DNA of 64,000 nt from Ciceribacter ferrooxidans (GCF_004137355.1 NZ_SDVB01000238.1:558001-622000), one strand, 5' to 3'. Shown: positions 26,301 to 35,637, counted from the first letter of the stretch. Made by a program: numbers and translations. Notes: generated from the letters alone by a model not told the origin.

Positions 26301-28839
26301 TCGCGATCACATGGAAGCGGGCCTGCGTGTTCTCGGCGAGATCGCCGGAGAATTCCGGCTTGATGCCGATCATCGGCCCTTCGGGGCGGACCGGCAGCGT
26401 CAGCGTCCGTTCAACGGCGCGACCGCCGCCTTCCTGCATGCGCACGACGACATTGGCGTTCAGCATCTGCGTCGTCGAGGGCACCTCGTCCAGCGATACT
26501 TCGAAGCTCGCTTTACCTTCTTCGTCGAGGACCGGCAGGTCTTCGAGCGTCACGCGGGTCTCTTCATCCGTCTCCTCGTCCACGAGGCCGAACTGGTAGT
26601 TTTCGAAGGCAGCGCTGGTGCGGCTGCGCTTCAGGTTGACCTCGCCTTCGAGAGCCAGGCCCGCCGCCGGCGCGCCGTAGAGGTAGCGGCCGTCGACGTC
26701 GACGGTCACCGGCGTGCCGATCGCGATGTCCTTCGCCTCGCTCGTCAGGTCGAACTCGGTGCGGTCGGGCACGAAATCGTCGACGAGGAACTGTTTCTGG
26801 CCGATCGCTGCTTTCTTGGGATCAGTGTAGATCTGCATGGTCCAGGTGCCGCGCATGGCACTTGCAAGCAGTGGCAGGTCGACGGCATAGCCGCCGAGCT
26901 TCGAATCCGTCTCCACCATGCGGCGGTATTCGACGCCGTCCGGCCGCGTGAAGACGAAGGTGAGCGGCAGGTCGGTGATGGCGTTCGCACCGGTGTCGCG
27001 GGCAAGCGCGGCCGCATGAACCGTCTCGCCGGGCCGGTAGATGCCGCGTTCCGTCCAGGGCAGGATGTCGATTGCGCCCGGCGCCGGACGACCTGTCACG
27101 CCGCGGTCGGAGAGGTCGAAGCCCGCGCGTTTCATGTCGAGGAAGACGTAGTCGTCCTCGCCCTTCTTCGCCGTGATCGCGGCGGGCGCGAGTGCCGCTC
27201 CGCCACGGATCAGCCCGGCGTCGAAGCGCGCGTGGCCGTCGGCGTCGGTCACGGCAGTTCCGAGAACTTCGTTGTTGGTCGCCAGCAGTTGCAGTTCGAC
27301 GCCGGAAAGCGGCTTTGCGCTTGCGAGCGAGCGGGCGAAGACGTTCAGCCCGTCGGTACCGGCAAAGGTCTGCAGCCCGATATCGGAGACGAGGAACCAC
27401 TGCGTGGCACGCTGGTTCCAGTCCTCGACGCGGCTGCCGGCCGCCGCCGCCGTCAGCACGTAGATGCCCGGCTGACGCGTCGGCAGGGCCTCGTCGACGG
27501 GGAAGCTCGTGACGACGTCCTTGTTGAGCTCGCTCGTGATCTCGATCTTGCCCTGCCAGACGAGTTCGCCGGATTCGTCCTCGATCCGGCTCGCGTCATA
27601 GCCGTCGAGCTGGGTCAGGAATTTCGACTGCGCGAGCATCGGGGCAATGTTGCGCTCGCCGATGCGATAGAGTTTCAGGTCGGCGCTGTCGGTGTTGACC
27701 GAAACGATCGGAATGCCGCGCCGGGCGGTCGACGGCAGGACGAAGCTGTCGCCGGTGAAGCGGACGGTCGGCGAACGGTCGCGGACGTAGATCGAGAGGT
27801 CGACCTGCGAGAGCAGCGGCTCGTCGACGGAAGAGGGCAGGCCCGCGCGCAGGGCAAGGGTGTAGCGCTGGCCATGCTGCAAGCCCTCGACGCAGATCTG
27901 GTTGTCCTTGGCCTCCACCGCCTTGGCCGGAGCTCCGTCGAGGAGGACGAAGGGCGCATAGTCGACCCCGCGCTTGACGAGCGGATCGGAGAACTGGACG
28001 CAGGCACGCGGTGTCGCGCTGTCGGTGTCGATCGTATGCTCGACGACGCGGAAGCCCTTGGTCTCGCGCAGTTCGTTGTAGGCGGTCTGGACGGTCTTTG
28101 CCGTCACCAGCGCGAGGCTCGCCTTGTAGGAGCTGAGCGCGGCGCGGTAGTTCTCGCTGTTTTCGAAGGACTTGGCGAGCACGGCGAGCACGTCGGCACG
28201 CGCCTGCGCGGTGCGGGTGAGCTGATAGCCGTTCAGCGCCATTGCGGCGGCCTCGGCGGCGATGTCGGTCCGGCCGGTGACCGTATTGAGCGAGCGGGCG
28301 GTTTCCGTCCACAGGCCGGCATCGTCCGGCGTGACGGACAGTGCCGCCTTGAAGACGGCCAGCGCCGAATCGTAGTTGCCGGCGGAGAGTTCGTTGTTGG
28401 CGAGCATCAGGAGGCCGGCCTGCCCGAGCTGTTGCTGATCTTCGGTGATCGAGAGATTGTCGCGCATCGCCTGCGCATCCTGGCGCAGCTGGTCGGAGAC
28501 GAAGGGGAGGCGGGACGGTGCGCCGATGTCCGGTTCGGCGGCAGTGACGACGATCTTGCCGGCGATGGCGCCGGGGAAGGTGTCGAGGCGGCTGAAGTCG
28601 GATTTCAGGAAGCACCACTTCACCTTCGGATTGTAGGTAAAGGCGCGGCAGGACTGGTCGGCGATGCAGCTTTGCTGACACTGGTCGAGGGAGACGTTCT
28701 GCTCGGTCCTGAGATCGAACCCGAAATAGTCGCCGTCCCTGGTGATAACGACCGAGCGCGTCGGCTCGGCGGAGCCGGCGGCGAACGCCGAACTCAAGAG
28801 GCTGAAGGCAAAAACGAAGAAACCGATAGACTTGCGCAT
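23386..28839 (-). CDS. yfhM: Bacterial alpha-2-macroglobulin family protein with PAN domain
   Basis: A ~1817-residue periplasmic protein. A signal peptide (FFVFAFSLLSSAFAAGSAE) without a lipobox cysteine, then a PAN/Apple-like module at ~30-95 with four cysteines (QCQQSCIADQSCRAF, KWCFL), a helical repeat region (~125-260), macroglobulin MG domains, and the complement-like thioester site YPYGCAEQTT (GCxEQ near residue 1366) in an alpha/alpha toroid. It should trap proteases by a thioester, next to PbpC that repairs peptidoglycan. Unlike E. coli YfhM it appears not to be a lipoprotein. Start 28839 is preferred to 28845, since GAGGGGG is then seven bases rather than one base upstream. Confidence 0.93.
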   Translation of the reverse strand: MRKSIGFFVFAFSLLSSAFAAGSAEPTRSVVITRDGDYFGFDLRTEQNVSLDQCQQSCIADQSCRAFTYNPKVKWCFLKSDFSRLDTFPGAIAGKIVVTAAEPDIGAPSRLPFVSDQLRQDAQAMRDNLSITEDQQQLGQAGLLMLANNELSAGNYDSALAVFKAALSVTPDDAGLWTETARSLNTVTGRTDIAAEAAAMALNGYQLTRTAQARADVLAVLAKSFENSENYRAALSSYKASLALVTAKTVQTAYNELRETKGFRVVEHTIDTDSATPRACVQFSDPLVKRGVDYAPFVLLDGAPAKAVEAKDNQICVEGLQHGQRYTLALRAGLPSSVDEPLLSQVDLSIYVRDRSPTVRFTGDSFVLPSTARRGIPIVSVNTDSADLKLYRIGERNIAPMLAQSKFLTQLDGYDASRIEDESGELVWQGKIEITSELNKDVVTSFPVDEALPTRQPGIYVLTAAAAGSRVEDWNQRATQWFLVSDIGLQTFAGTDGLNVFARSLASAKPLSGVELQLLATNNEVLGTAVTDADGHARFDAGLIRGGAALAPAAITAKKGEDDYVFLDMKRAGFDLSDRGVTGRPAPGAIDILPWTERGIYRPGETVHAAALARDTGANAITDLPLTFVFTRPDGVEYRRMVETDSKLGGYAVDLPLLASAMRGTWTMQIYTDPKKAAIGQKQFLVDDFVPDRTEFDLTSEAKDIAIGTPVTVDVDGRYLYGAPAAGLALEGEVNLKRSRTSAAFENYQFGLVDEETDEETRVTLEDLPVLDEEGKASFEVSLDEVPSTTQMLNANVVVRMQEGGGRAVERTLTLPVRPEGPMIGIKPEFSGDLAENTQARFHVIAIDAEGKKQPLQGAKWRLVNLERNYQWYRDGSSWTYEPIITTKQIADGTVDVTADGAAISVPVAWGRYRLEVESAAADGPASSVEFEAGWYVEASSTETPDALEIGLDKENYAIGETAKLKVSPRFAGELLVTVGTDNLITTQTATIPAEGGEVDLPVTDKWGAGAYVTATLFRPGEAQESRMPMRAIGVTWLAVDPGANKLEVSLSPPEKTLPRQPLTIPVQVKGAGIGEEAYVTVAAVDVGILNLTRYEAPDPEDWYFGQRRLGLEIRDLYGRLIDGSLGAMGRLRTGGDGGQMPLQGKPPTEKLVAFFSGPLKLDGEGKAEVSFDIPQFNGTARVMAVAWSKTGVGHASTDVVIRDPVVVTASMPRFLSPDDESRLRLEIAATDAPSGDYQLQVTTNTALAVDASAASQTVSLTQGGKTAINLPLAGTEAGTGRIDIALTGAGLSIDQSLEIPVRPATLPVAERRTLTIAAGKSLIVDGELLADSILQDASVSLNVMRAEGFDIPALLMSLDRYPYGCAEQTTSRALPLLYFNELSAVSGLPQQEEITKRVQDAIYRVLSYQSSSGSFGLWSPGYGDLWLDSYVTEFLTRAREQNFEVPDQAMIQALDNLQNQTGYDIDVKDRGDELAYALYVLARNKRAAISDLRYYADTRLGEFPTPLSKAHLAAALALYGDGQRSKAIFTEAAGMTEKAVLTKVSFSYSDYYGSTLRDGAAILALAAESRPVPPILSGLAKTVSRELSTKRYTSTQEQTWTLLAARALQKGDDTLKVDVNGASHTGGYMATIPGDHLLAQPVVLTNRSSAPIAAAVTTVAAPKEASPAGGEGFTIERTYYTLDGEEANVTEAQQNERYVVVLSVTEADSWPSQILITDLLPAGFEIDNPSLVDSAQLENFDWIGETEAAHLEFRNDRFVAAIDRPADNDEEITLAYVVRAVTPGTYAHPAAQVEDMYRPEYSARTATGRMEVKAAP

Positions 28840-28983
28840 CGACATGCCCCCTCTACGCTGTCCGTCCAGACGGCTAAAGTGTTCTGACTAAAGCGGTCGG
28901 TTGTCAATCACGCGCATGCACCAGTCATGCGTCAGTCAGGTCGAAAACTGGGTAAACGTGTACGTGGAAGGCTTGCCTCGCGC

Positions 28984-30219
28984 TCAACCATACCTTGCTT
29001 GTTCATGCAACCATGATTCCATGCCCTCGGCGGCGGCCTTTCCCGTGGCAAGGCAGGCGGTCAGCAGATAGCCGCCGGTCGGCGCTTCCCAGTCGATCAT
29101 CTCGCCGGCGACGAAGATGCCCGGAAGCGCCTTCAGCATGTAATGCTCGTCGACGGCGTCCCAGCGGATGCCGCCGGCGGAGGAGATCGCTTCGGCGATC
29201 GGACGGGGGCGAAGAAGCGGCACCGGCAGCCGCTTGATTGCCGCGGCGAGCGCGTCCGCCGTTGCTTTCCCCGCGTCGGGGACAAGCTCCCGGACGAGCG
29301 CGGCCTTGACGCCGTCGATCCCGGCGCCCTTGCGCAGCCTTGTCGAGAGACTTGCCTTCGGGTCCTGTCTTGCAAGGTCGCGGGCGATGCGTTCGCGCAC
29401 ACGCCCCGGCGCGAGGTCGAGGACGAGGCTCACCCGGCCCTCACGCTCCAGCGCGTCCCGGAGGCTCGCGGCGTGGGCGTAGACGAGGCTGCCCTCGATG
29501 CCGTGGCGGCTGATCACGAATTCGCCCGGCAGTGTGCCGGCAGCCGAGGAGGCAGTGACCGCCTTGACCGGCTCACCCGCGAAGCGTTCGCGGAAGCTCT
29601 CGCTCCAGGTGACGTCGAAGCCGCAATTGGCCGGCCGGAAGGGGGCGATGTCGACGCCCTTCTCGCGAAGCGGCGCCACCCAGGCGGCGTCCGAACCCAG
29701 TCTCGGCCAGCTCGCGCCGCCGAGGGCGAGGAGTGTCGCCTTGCTCGCCACGCGCTTCTCGCCGTCCGGCGTTTCGAAGAGGAGGTTGCCACCCGCAAAG
29801 CCTGTCCAGCGGTGGCGGGTGCGGATCACGACACCCTGCGCATCGAGCCGCCGCAGCCAGGCGCGCAGCAGCGGCGAGGCCTTCATCACCTCAGGAAAGA
29901 CGCGGCCCGACGAACCGACGAAGGTCTCCGTCCCGAGCCCTGCGGCCCAGTCGCGGACTTCTTGCGGGGTGAAGGCATCGAGGGCGGCACGGAGCCTTGG
30001 CGAAGCGTCGCCGAAGCGTTCGGCAAAGCGCTCGAACGGCTCGGAATGGGTGATGTTGAGGCCCGACTTGCCGGCGAGCAGAAATTTGCGCGCGACCGTC
30101 GGCATCGCGTCGTAGACGGTTACCGCATGGCCGTGGTGCGACAGCCGCTCCGCCGCGGCGAGGCCGGCCGGTCCGCCGCCGATGATCGCGACGTCTGTTT
30201 GCTCCACCGAAACAACCAT
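28984..30219 (-). CDS. HI0933/BaiN-type flavoprotein (NAD(P)/FAD oxidoreductase)
   Basis: A 411-residue FAD-binding protein. N-terminal dinucleotide motif DVAIIGGGPAGLAAAERLSHHG, then RKFLLAGKSGLNITHSEP typical of the HI0933-like family (TIGR03862 type), a second FAD contact near the C-terminus (PGIFVAGEMIDWEAPTGGYLL) and the helix ATGKAAAEGM. The physiological substrate is unknown for most members. It lies ten bases downstream of the metallo-hydrolase gene on the same strand, so the two form an operon. Confidence 0.88.
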   Translation of the reverse strand: MVVSVEQTDVAIIGGGPAGLAAAERLSHHGHAVTVYDAMPTVARKFLLAGKSGLNITHSEPFERFAERFGDASPRLRAALDAFTPQEVRDWAAGLGTETFVGSSGRVFPEVMKASPLLRAWLRRLDAQGVVIRTRHRWTGFAGGNLLFETPDGEKRVASKATLLALGGASWPRLGSDAAWVAPLREKGVDIAPFRPANCGFDVTWSESFRERFAGEPVKAVTASSAAGTLPGEFVISRHGIEGSLVYAHAASLRDALEREGRVSLVLDLAPGRVRERIARDLARQDPKASLSTRLRKGAGIDGVKAALVRELVPDAGKATADALAAAIKRLPVPLLRPRPIAEAISSAGGIRWDAVDEHYMLKALPGIFVAGEMIDWEAPTGGYLLTACLATGKAAAEGMESWLHEQARYG

Positions 30220-30229
30220 CCGCTATCCG

Positions 30230-31819
30230 TTACTCGGCAAGCGCACGGCGCAGCTTGCGCAGGATCACGCCGCGAGCCTTGTCGTCGGCCGCCTTCGCCA
30301 GCTCCTGCTGCAGGTCGAGGACGAGGGACTGGAAGTCGTTGTGCCAGTCGCGGTGGCCGACGCGTGCGGGGTCGATGCGTGGTTCCGGCAGTTTCTCCGA
30401 GATGTCGACGGCACGCTCCGGCCTGAGTTCGAAGGCGCCGTCGAGATGCGGCACATTGATCTTCTCCTCGGCGAGGAAGGCGGAGGCACGCTTGCGCAGG
30501 CCGGCGATGCCGTCCTCTTCGCCATGGACGAGGAAGAGGCCAGCGCGGATCGGCTGGCGCGTCTGCAGCCATGCAGCGAGCTCCGGCCCGTCGGCATGGC
30601 CGCTGTAGATGTCGAGACGGCGAATGCGGGCACGGACATTGATCTCGTCGCCCTGGATGCGGACGATGGAGGCGCCTTCCTCGAGAATCCTGCCAAGCGT
30701 GCCGGTCGCCTGGAAGCCGACGAGCAGCACCGTCGCTTCGTCGCGCCAGAGCCAGTTCTTCAGCCGGTGACGGATGCGGCCGGCCTCGCACATGCCGCTC
30801 GCGGCGATGACGATGTGGAAGCCGCGCATCAGGTCGAGCGCCTTCGACTGTTCGACCGTTTCGGTGAAGCGGACGTTGCGGGCGTGCAGGGCGTCTGCGA
30901 GCAGGTGACCGCTCTCCAGCTCACGGGCGTGGCGAAGGAATATCTCGCTCGCGCGTGTGGCAAGGGGTGAATCGATGATGACCGGGCAGGTCGGGATCTT
31001 CTCAGACCGCATCAGGAAGACGAGGTCGGCGAGCAGTTCCTGCGTCCGCTCGACGGCGAAGGAGGGAATGAGGAGCGCGCCGTCCGGATGATATGCGTCG
31101 GCGACTTCGGCTCGCAGGGCCTCGCGCCGGGTCGTGTCGTTCGATTCCTCGCGGTCGGTATCTCCATAGGTGCTTTCGCAGATCACATAGTCCCAGCCGG
31201 ACGGCGCCTCGGGATCGTATTGCAGCAGTTTGTGGCTGGGGCCGATATCCCCGGAGAAGAGGATGCGCAGCGTCTTCTGCGGCGTCTCGACCTCCAATTC
31301 CACCGAGGTGGAGCCGAGGAGGTGGCCGGCGTTCCAGAAGCGGAACCGCACGCCGTCGGTCGCCTGCTGCCACGCCTCGAGTTCCACCGGGCGCAGCAGC
31401 GTGACGGCGATCGCCGCATCGCGGGCCTCGTAGATCGGCGTCACCGGATCGCGGCCGCGGCGGAGATTGCGGCGGTTGAGGAACTCGACTTCGCTTTCCT
31501 GGATGTGGGCGGAATCCGGCAGCATGACCGAGCAGAGGTCGATCGTTCCGCGGGTCGCGTAGATCGGCCCCTGATAGCCCATGCGGGAGAGCTTCGGCAG
31601 CAGGCCCGAATGGTCGATATGGGCGTGGGTGAGGATCACCGCGTCGATCGCAGACGGGTCGAAAGGAAAATCCCGGTAATTGAGTTCCTTCTCGGTCTTC
31701 GAACCCTGGAAGAGCCCGCAGTCGACGAGGATCTGCCGCTTTCCGACCTCCAGCCGGAAGCAGGACCCGGTGACGGTTCCGGCGGCGCCGTGAAAGCGAA
31801 GGACGGGATGGTCGTTCAT
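30230..31819 (-). CDS. MBL-fold / beta-CASP RNA-processing-type hydrolase
   Basis: A 529-residue metallo-beta-lactamase fold protein of the CPSF-73-like group. Zinc-binding HxHxDH is seen as LTHAHIDHSGLL (~residues 66-76), with GHLLGST and SGDIGP supplying further ligands; the beta-CASP insert (VICESTYGD) and the RNA-metabolising C-terminal domain with SGHADGPEL and FLVHGEED follow. It is expected to cut RNA endo- or exonucleolytically in the cytosol. ATG 31819 is chosen since GGAGGAG lies six bases upstream. It forms an operon with the downstream flavoprotein. Confidence 0.9.
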   Translation of the reverse strand: MNDHPVLRFHGAAGTVTGSCFRLEVGKRQILVDCGLFQGSKTEKELNYRDFPFDPSAIDAVILTHAHIDHSGLLPKLSRMGYQGPIYATRGTIDLCSVMLPDSAHIQESEVEFLNRRNLRRGRDPVTPIYEARDAAIAVTLLRPVELEAWQQATDGVRFRFWNAGHLLGSTSVELEVETPQKTLRILFSGDIGPSHKLLQYDPEAPSGWDYVICESTYGDTDREESNDTTRREALRAEVADAYHPDGALLIPSFAVERTQELLADLVFLMRSEKIPTCPVIIDSPLATRASEIFLRHARELESGHLLADALHARNVRFTETVEQSKALDLMRGFHIVIAASGMCEAGRIRHRLKNWLWRDEATVLLVGFQATGTLGRILEEGASIVRIQGDEINVRARIRRLDIYSGHADGPELAAWLQTRQPIRAGLFLVHGEEDGIAGLRKRASAFLAEEKINVPHLDGAFELRPERAVDISEKLPEPRIDPARVGHRDWHNDFQSLVLDLQQELAKAADDKARGVILRKLRRALAE

Positions 31820-31995
31820 GGGCGGCTCCTCCAAATTGCTGTTCAACGGCATTCAATGTAGCCCGGACGGGACAGTCGTCATTTGACAGGCATCAATCCC
31901 TGATAAGCCCCAACGGGCGTGCGCGTCCACAGGCCTGAAACGGAAAACCTCCGCATTTCGTGAACGATACCTCAAGGCGGCGCCGCGTCGTCGAC

Positions 31996-32020
31996 GGAAC
32001 TTTTACGGAAGCCTCCAGTT
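31996..32020 (+). promoter_or_regulatory. Possible EcfG-type general stress promoter before gcd
   Basis: GGAAC at 31996-32000 followed after 16 bases by AGTT at 32017-32020, one mismatch from the GGAAC-N16/17-CGTT consensus of the alphaproteobacterial general stress sigma factor EcfG. It lies about 60 bases upstream of the gcd start. Such short motifs occur by chance, so this is weak. Nothing else is seen in 31820-32080. Confidence 0.3.
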
Positions 32021-32080
32021 GAGGCCGAGGCAGCCCCGGCCGAGGGCGCGACCCCGTATTCCGATCGCAGGGGATCTCGT

Positions 32081-34423
32081 ATGACCAGAATCATCTCGAT
32101 AATCGTCTTCGGCGTGCTTGGGCTCGTCCTCCTCGCCGGAGGGATACAGCTGCTCATGCTCGGCGGCAGTCCGTTCTATCTTGTCGCCGGCGTCGTGCTT
32201 GGCCTTACTGCATTGCTCATCGTGATGCGGCGAGCACTCGCGCTCTGGCTCTACGGGATCTTCATCATCTTCAGCCTCGGCTGGGCGATCTTCGAGGTGG
32301 GCTTCGACTGGTGGCAGCTTGCCGCCCGCGGCGGGCTCGTTATCGCTCTCGGGCTTTTGCTCCTACTGCCGGGCGTCAGGCGGCAGCTCGGCGATCCCTA
32401 TGCTGACGAGCCGCGGCCAGCGAGCGCGATTCCTGTCGCGATCCCCGTCGTCATAGCGCTCATCGTTGCCGGCTTCTCGATGGCCACCGACCCGGCGGAC
32501 GTCTCGGGATCGCTGCCGACGGAGGCAGCGGTCGCGCAGCCCAATTACGGTGGCAACGTGCCCGATGACGAGTGGCACCAGTATGGCCGCACACCCTTCG
32601 GCCAGCGCTATTCGCCGCTCGACCAGATCACCCCGCAGAACGTTTCTTCGTTGAAGGTTGCCTGGGAATACCGGACCGGCGACGTCAAGGGGCCCGACGA
32701 CGTCGGCGAGACGACCTATCAGGTGACCCCTCTCAAGGTCGGGGACACGCTCTATCTCTGCACGCCCCACAACTGGGCGATTGCCATCGATGCCGCCACC
32801 GGTAAGGAGAAGTGGAAATATGATCCGAACGTCGGGCTCAATCCCGACCGCCAGCACCAGACCTGCCGTGGGGTGACCTACTATGCCGATCCGGCGGCAC
32901 CTGCGGGTAGTCCGTGTGCCGCGCGCGTCTATCTTCCGACCTCGGATGCACGGCTGATCGCGCTCGATGCCGCCAGCGGCTTGGTCTGTACCTCGTTCGC
33001 CGACCAGGGTGTACTGCACCTCGAAACCGGCATGCCGTACAATCCCGCAGGCTACTACTACTCGACGTCGCCGCCGGTGGTCGCGCGGGGCAAGATCATC
33101 ATCGGAGGGGCGGTCAACGACAATTACTCCACCAAGGAGCAGTCCGGTGTCATCCGCGCCTTCGACGTCGAAACCGGCGCGCTCGTCTGGAACTGGGACA
33201 GCGGCAACCCGGGAGAGACCGTACCGCTGCCGCCCGGCCGTACCTACACGGCCAATTCGCCGAATAGCTGGTCGGTCTTTTCCGTCGACGAGCAACTCGG
33301 CCTCGTCTACGTGCCGCTCGGCAATCAGGTTCCCGACCAGCTCGGCATGAACCGCAGCGACAACATCGAGAAATACTCCTCTTCGATCGTCGCGCTCGAT
33401 GTCGACACCGGCCGCGACCGCTGGGTCCGGCAGACCGTGCACCACGATCTCTGGGACATGGATGTTCCCGCACAGCCGGTGCTCGTCGATCTGACGGGCA
33501 AGGACGGAGCCGCCGTGCCGGCCCTGGTCGGGCCGACGAAACAGGGGGACATCTACGTTCTCGACCGGCGCACGGGCGAACCCGTCGTTCCGGTGCGGGA
33601 GATGCCGGCGCCGGGCGGTGCGATCGAGGGCGACTTCACCGCGCCGAAACAGCCGATCTCCGATCTGACGCTCAGGCCGCCGCGCCTCAGAGAGCGCGAC
33701 ATGTGGGGGATCACGCTGATCGACCAGATGGTCTGCCGCATCAAGTTCCACCAGCTCCGCTACGAGGGGCAGTACACGCCGCCGTCGCTCGAGGGCACGA
33801 TCGTCTATCCGGGCAATTTCGGCGTCTTCAACTGGGGTTCGGTCGCGGTCGATCCGGCAAGACAGGTGATGTTCGGCATGCCGACTTATCTCGCCTTCAC
33901 CTCGCGGCTTGTGCCGCGCGACCAGATCGCGCCGAAGGGAGAGGACGAGAAGGCGAGCGAGCAGGGGCTCAACCGCAACGAGGGGGCACCCTACGGCGTC
34001 TATATGGGACCGTTCCTTTCGCCGCTCGGCATTCCCTGCCAGGCGCCGCCCTGGGGCTATGTCGCCGGCGTGGACTTCAAGACCGGCAAGACGGCCTATA
34101 TGCACCGCAACGGCACCGTCTACGACATGACGCCGCTGCCGCTTCCCTTCAGGGTGGGCGTGCCGGGGATCGGCGGTCCGATGATCACCAAGGGCGGCGT
34201 CGCCTTCCTCGCGGCGACCGTGGACGATTATCTGCGCGCCTACGATCTGACGACCGGCGAGCAGCTCTGGGAAGCGCGTCTGCCGGCGGGCGGACAGGCG
34301 ACGCCGATGAGCTATGCCCTGCCGGACGGCAGGCAATATGTGGTGATCGTCGCGGGAGGGCACGGTTCCGTCGGCACCAAGCCGGGCGACTATGTGATCG
34401 CCTACACCCTGCCCGGGCAGTAG
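32081..34423 (+). CDS. gcd: Membrane-bound PQQ-dependent glucose dehydrogenase
   Basis: A 780-residue quinoprotein that oxidises glucose to gluconolactone at the periplasmic face and passes electrons to ubiquinone. Five hydrophobic segments fill residues 1-~140 (for example IVFGVLGLVLLAGGIQLLML and ALWLYGIFIIFSLGWAIF), followed by an eight-bladed PQQ propeller opening with DDEWHQYGRTPFGQRYSPL and including TCRGVTYY, HHDLWDMDVPAQPVL and WGSVAVDP. Length equals that of E. coli Gcd. No pqq biosynthesis genes are in the window, so activity depends on PQQ made elsewhere or taken up. It acidifies the medium and is known for phosphate solubilisation in soil bacteria. Confidence 0.95.
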   Translation: MTRIISIIVFGVLGLVLLAGGIQLLMLGGSPFYLVAGVVLGLTALLIVMRRALALWLYGIFIIFSLGWAIFEVGFDWWQLAARGGLVIALGLLLLLPGVRRQLGDPYADEPRPASAIPVAIPVVIALIVAGFSMATDPADVSGSLPTEAAVAQPNYGGNVPDDEWHQYGRTPFGQRYSPLDQITPQNVSSLKVAWEYRTGDVKGPDDVGETTYQVTPLKVGDTLYLCTPHNWAIAIDAATGKEKWKYDPNVGLNPDRQHQTCRGVTYYADPAAPAGSPCAARVYLPTSDARLIALDAASGLVCTSFADQGVLHLETGMPYNPAGYYYSTSPPVVARGKIIIGGAVNDNYSTKEQSGVIRAFDVETGALVWNWDSGNPGETVPLPPGRTYTANSPNSWSVFSVDEQLGLVYVPLGNQVPDQLGMNRSDNIEKYSSSIVALDVDTGRDRWVRQTVHHDLWDMDVPAQPVLVDLTGKDGAAVPALVGPTKQGDIYVLDRRTGEPVVPVREMPAPGGAIEGDFTAPKQPISDLTLRPPRLRERDMWGITLIDQMVCRIKFHQLRYEGQYTPPSLEGTIVYPGNFGVFNWGSVAVDPARQVMFGMPTYLAFTSRLVPRDQIAPKGEDEKASEQGLNRNEGAPYGVYMGPFLSPLGIPCQAPPWGYVAGVDFKTGKTAYMHRNGTVYDMTPLPLPFRVGVPGIGGPMITKGGVAFLAATVDDYLRAYDLTTGEQLWEARLPAGGQATPMSYALPDGRQYVVIVAGGHGSVGTKPGDYVIAYTLPGQ

Positions 34424-34535
34424 TCGCCGTCCGTCCCGGTTTCCGGCTCGCGGCAGCGCGACGCTGGCTGGAAATTTCGCGCCATGCGTGTATGATCCCT
34501 GCTGTCCCGGCGTCTCGGGCGGACAGGGGGAAGTC

Positions 34536-35588
34536 ATGCCGAATTATGCCGACCTCAAGCGGATCACCGACGTCGACAAGCGCAAGCGGATCGTTCGCGG
34601 CCTCAAGGCGCTCCGGGCCGGCATCAATGCCGAAGGCGGCGCGATCCCGCCGAAAACCGCGTCCGATACCCTGCTGCTCGCCTCGTGGAACCTCCGCGAA
34701 TTCGACTCCGGCAAGTACCGCTTCCGCGACGTCGAGCCTTACCACTACATTGCCGAGGTCATAAACCGCTTCGACATCGTCGCGATCCAGGAGGTCCGCA
34801 AAAGCCTGTTTCCGCTGCAGCAGTTGAAGCGCATGCTGGGGAGCTGGTGGGATTTCCTCGTGACCGACGTGACGCTCGGACGGTCCGGAAATTCCGAGCG
34901 CATGGCCTTCTTCTACGACCGCCGCAAGGTCGATTTCACCGGGCTTGCCGCCGAACTGGTACTCGAGGAGGCGATCCCGGCGGCCGGCCGCCAGGTGCAG
35001 TTCGCCCGCTCTCCCTATGTCGCCGGCTTCCGGGCGGGCTGGGCTTATTTCACGCTGGTGACGGTCCATATCTATTACGGTGAGGGCGTGCCGGTCGATG
35101 CGCGGCGTCTCGCCGAGATCACCGCGCTCGGCAAGACGATCGCGAGCAATGCCGGCGATCTTTCCAGCGCCAACGTTTACGGTCCGGAGGACAAGCCGAA
35201 GCGCGACAACCTGCTGCTGCTCGGTGATTTCAACATCTTCAACCGCAAGGACGTGACGATGGAGGCCCTGACCGCGGCGGGCTTTCGCGTTCCAGACGCG
35301 CTGCAGAGCATTCCCGGCTCGAACGTCACCAAGGACAAGCATTACGACCAGATCGCCTATTACAAGGAGCTCCGCAGCATGCGGCCGACGGGCAGGGCTG
35401 GCGTCTTCGACTTCTACGACTGCGTCTATCGCGAGGACCAGGAGGCCGACTACGCCGCCGACCGGCAGGAGAAGCCCGGCCGCAGTTTTCGCGACTGGCG
35501 CACCTACCAGATGAGTGACCATCTGCCGATGTGGGTCGAGTTCCAGGTCGACGACAGCGACGCCTATCTGGATGAGCTCGGCGCCTGA
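34536..35588 (+). CDS. Endonuclease/exonuclease/phosphatase family protein
   Basis: A 350-residue EEP-fold protein. The active-site pieces are visible: SWNLREFDS (Asn), IVAIQEVRKSL (metal-binding Glu), VHIYYGEG, LLLLGDFNIF (Asp and Asn) and MSDHLPMWVEF (SDH). There is no signal peptide, so it probably acts in the cytosol, on nucleic acid or a phosphoester. ATG 34536 is preferred because CAGGGGGAAG precedes it closely. It follows gcd by about 110 bases, with no clear terminator between them. Confidence 0.82.
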   Translation: MPNYADLKRITDVDKRKRIVRGLKALRAGINAEGGAIPPKTASDTLLLASWNLREFDSGKYRFRDVEPYHYIAEVINRFDIVAIQEVRKSLFPLQQLKRMLGSWWDFLVTDVTLGRSGNSERMAFFYDRRKVDFTGLAAELVLEEAIPAAGRQVQFARSPYVAGFRAGWAYFTLVTVHIYYGEGVPVDARRLAEITALGKTIASNAGDLSSANVYGPEDKPKRDNLLLLGDFNIFNRKDVTMEALTAAGFRVPDALQSIPGSNVTKDKHYDQIAYYKELRSMRPTGRAGVFDFYDCVYREDQEADYAADRQEKPGRSFRDWRTYQMSDHLPMWVEFQVDDSDAYLDELGA

Positions 35589-35637
35589 AACGACCGAAAA
35601 CGATCCATTTTCAAGGTGAGGCAACCGAACGTTAACC

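Noticed and set aside
25255-28887. A 1210-codon open frame opposite the alpha-2-macroglobulin gene
   Set aside because: Stop-free only because of high GC and codon bias of the real gene; no recognisable domains, no ribosome site, and the minus strand product is unmistakable.
32363-34537. A 724-codon frame opposite gcd
   Set aside because: Antisense shadow of the PQQ dehydrogenase; composition is His/Arg/Asp-rich without structure-like pattern.
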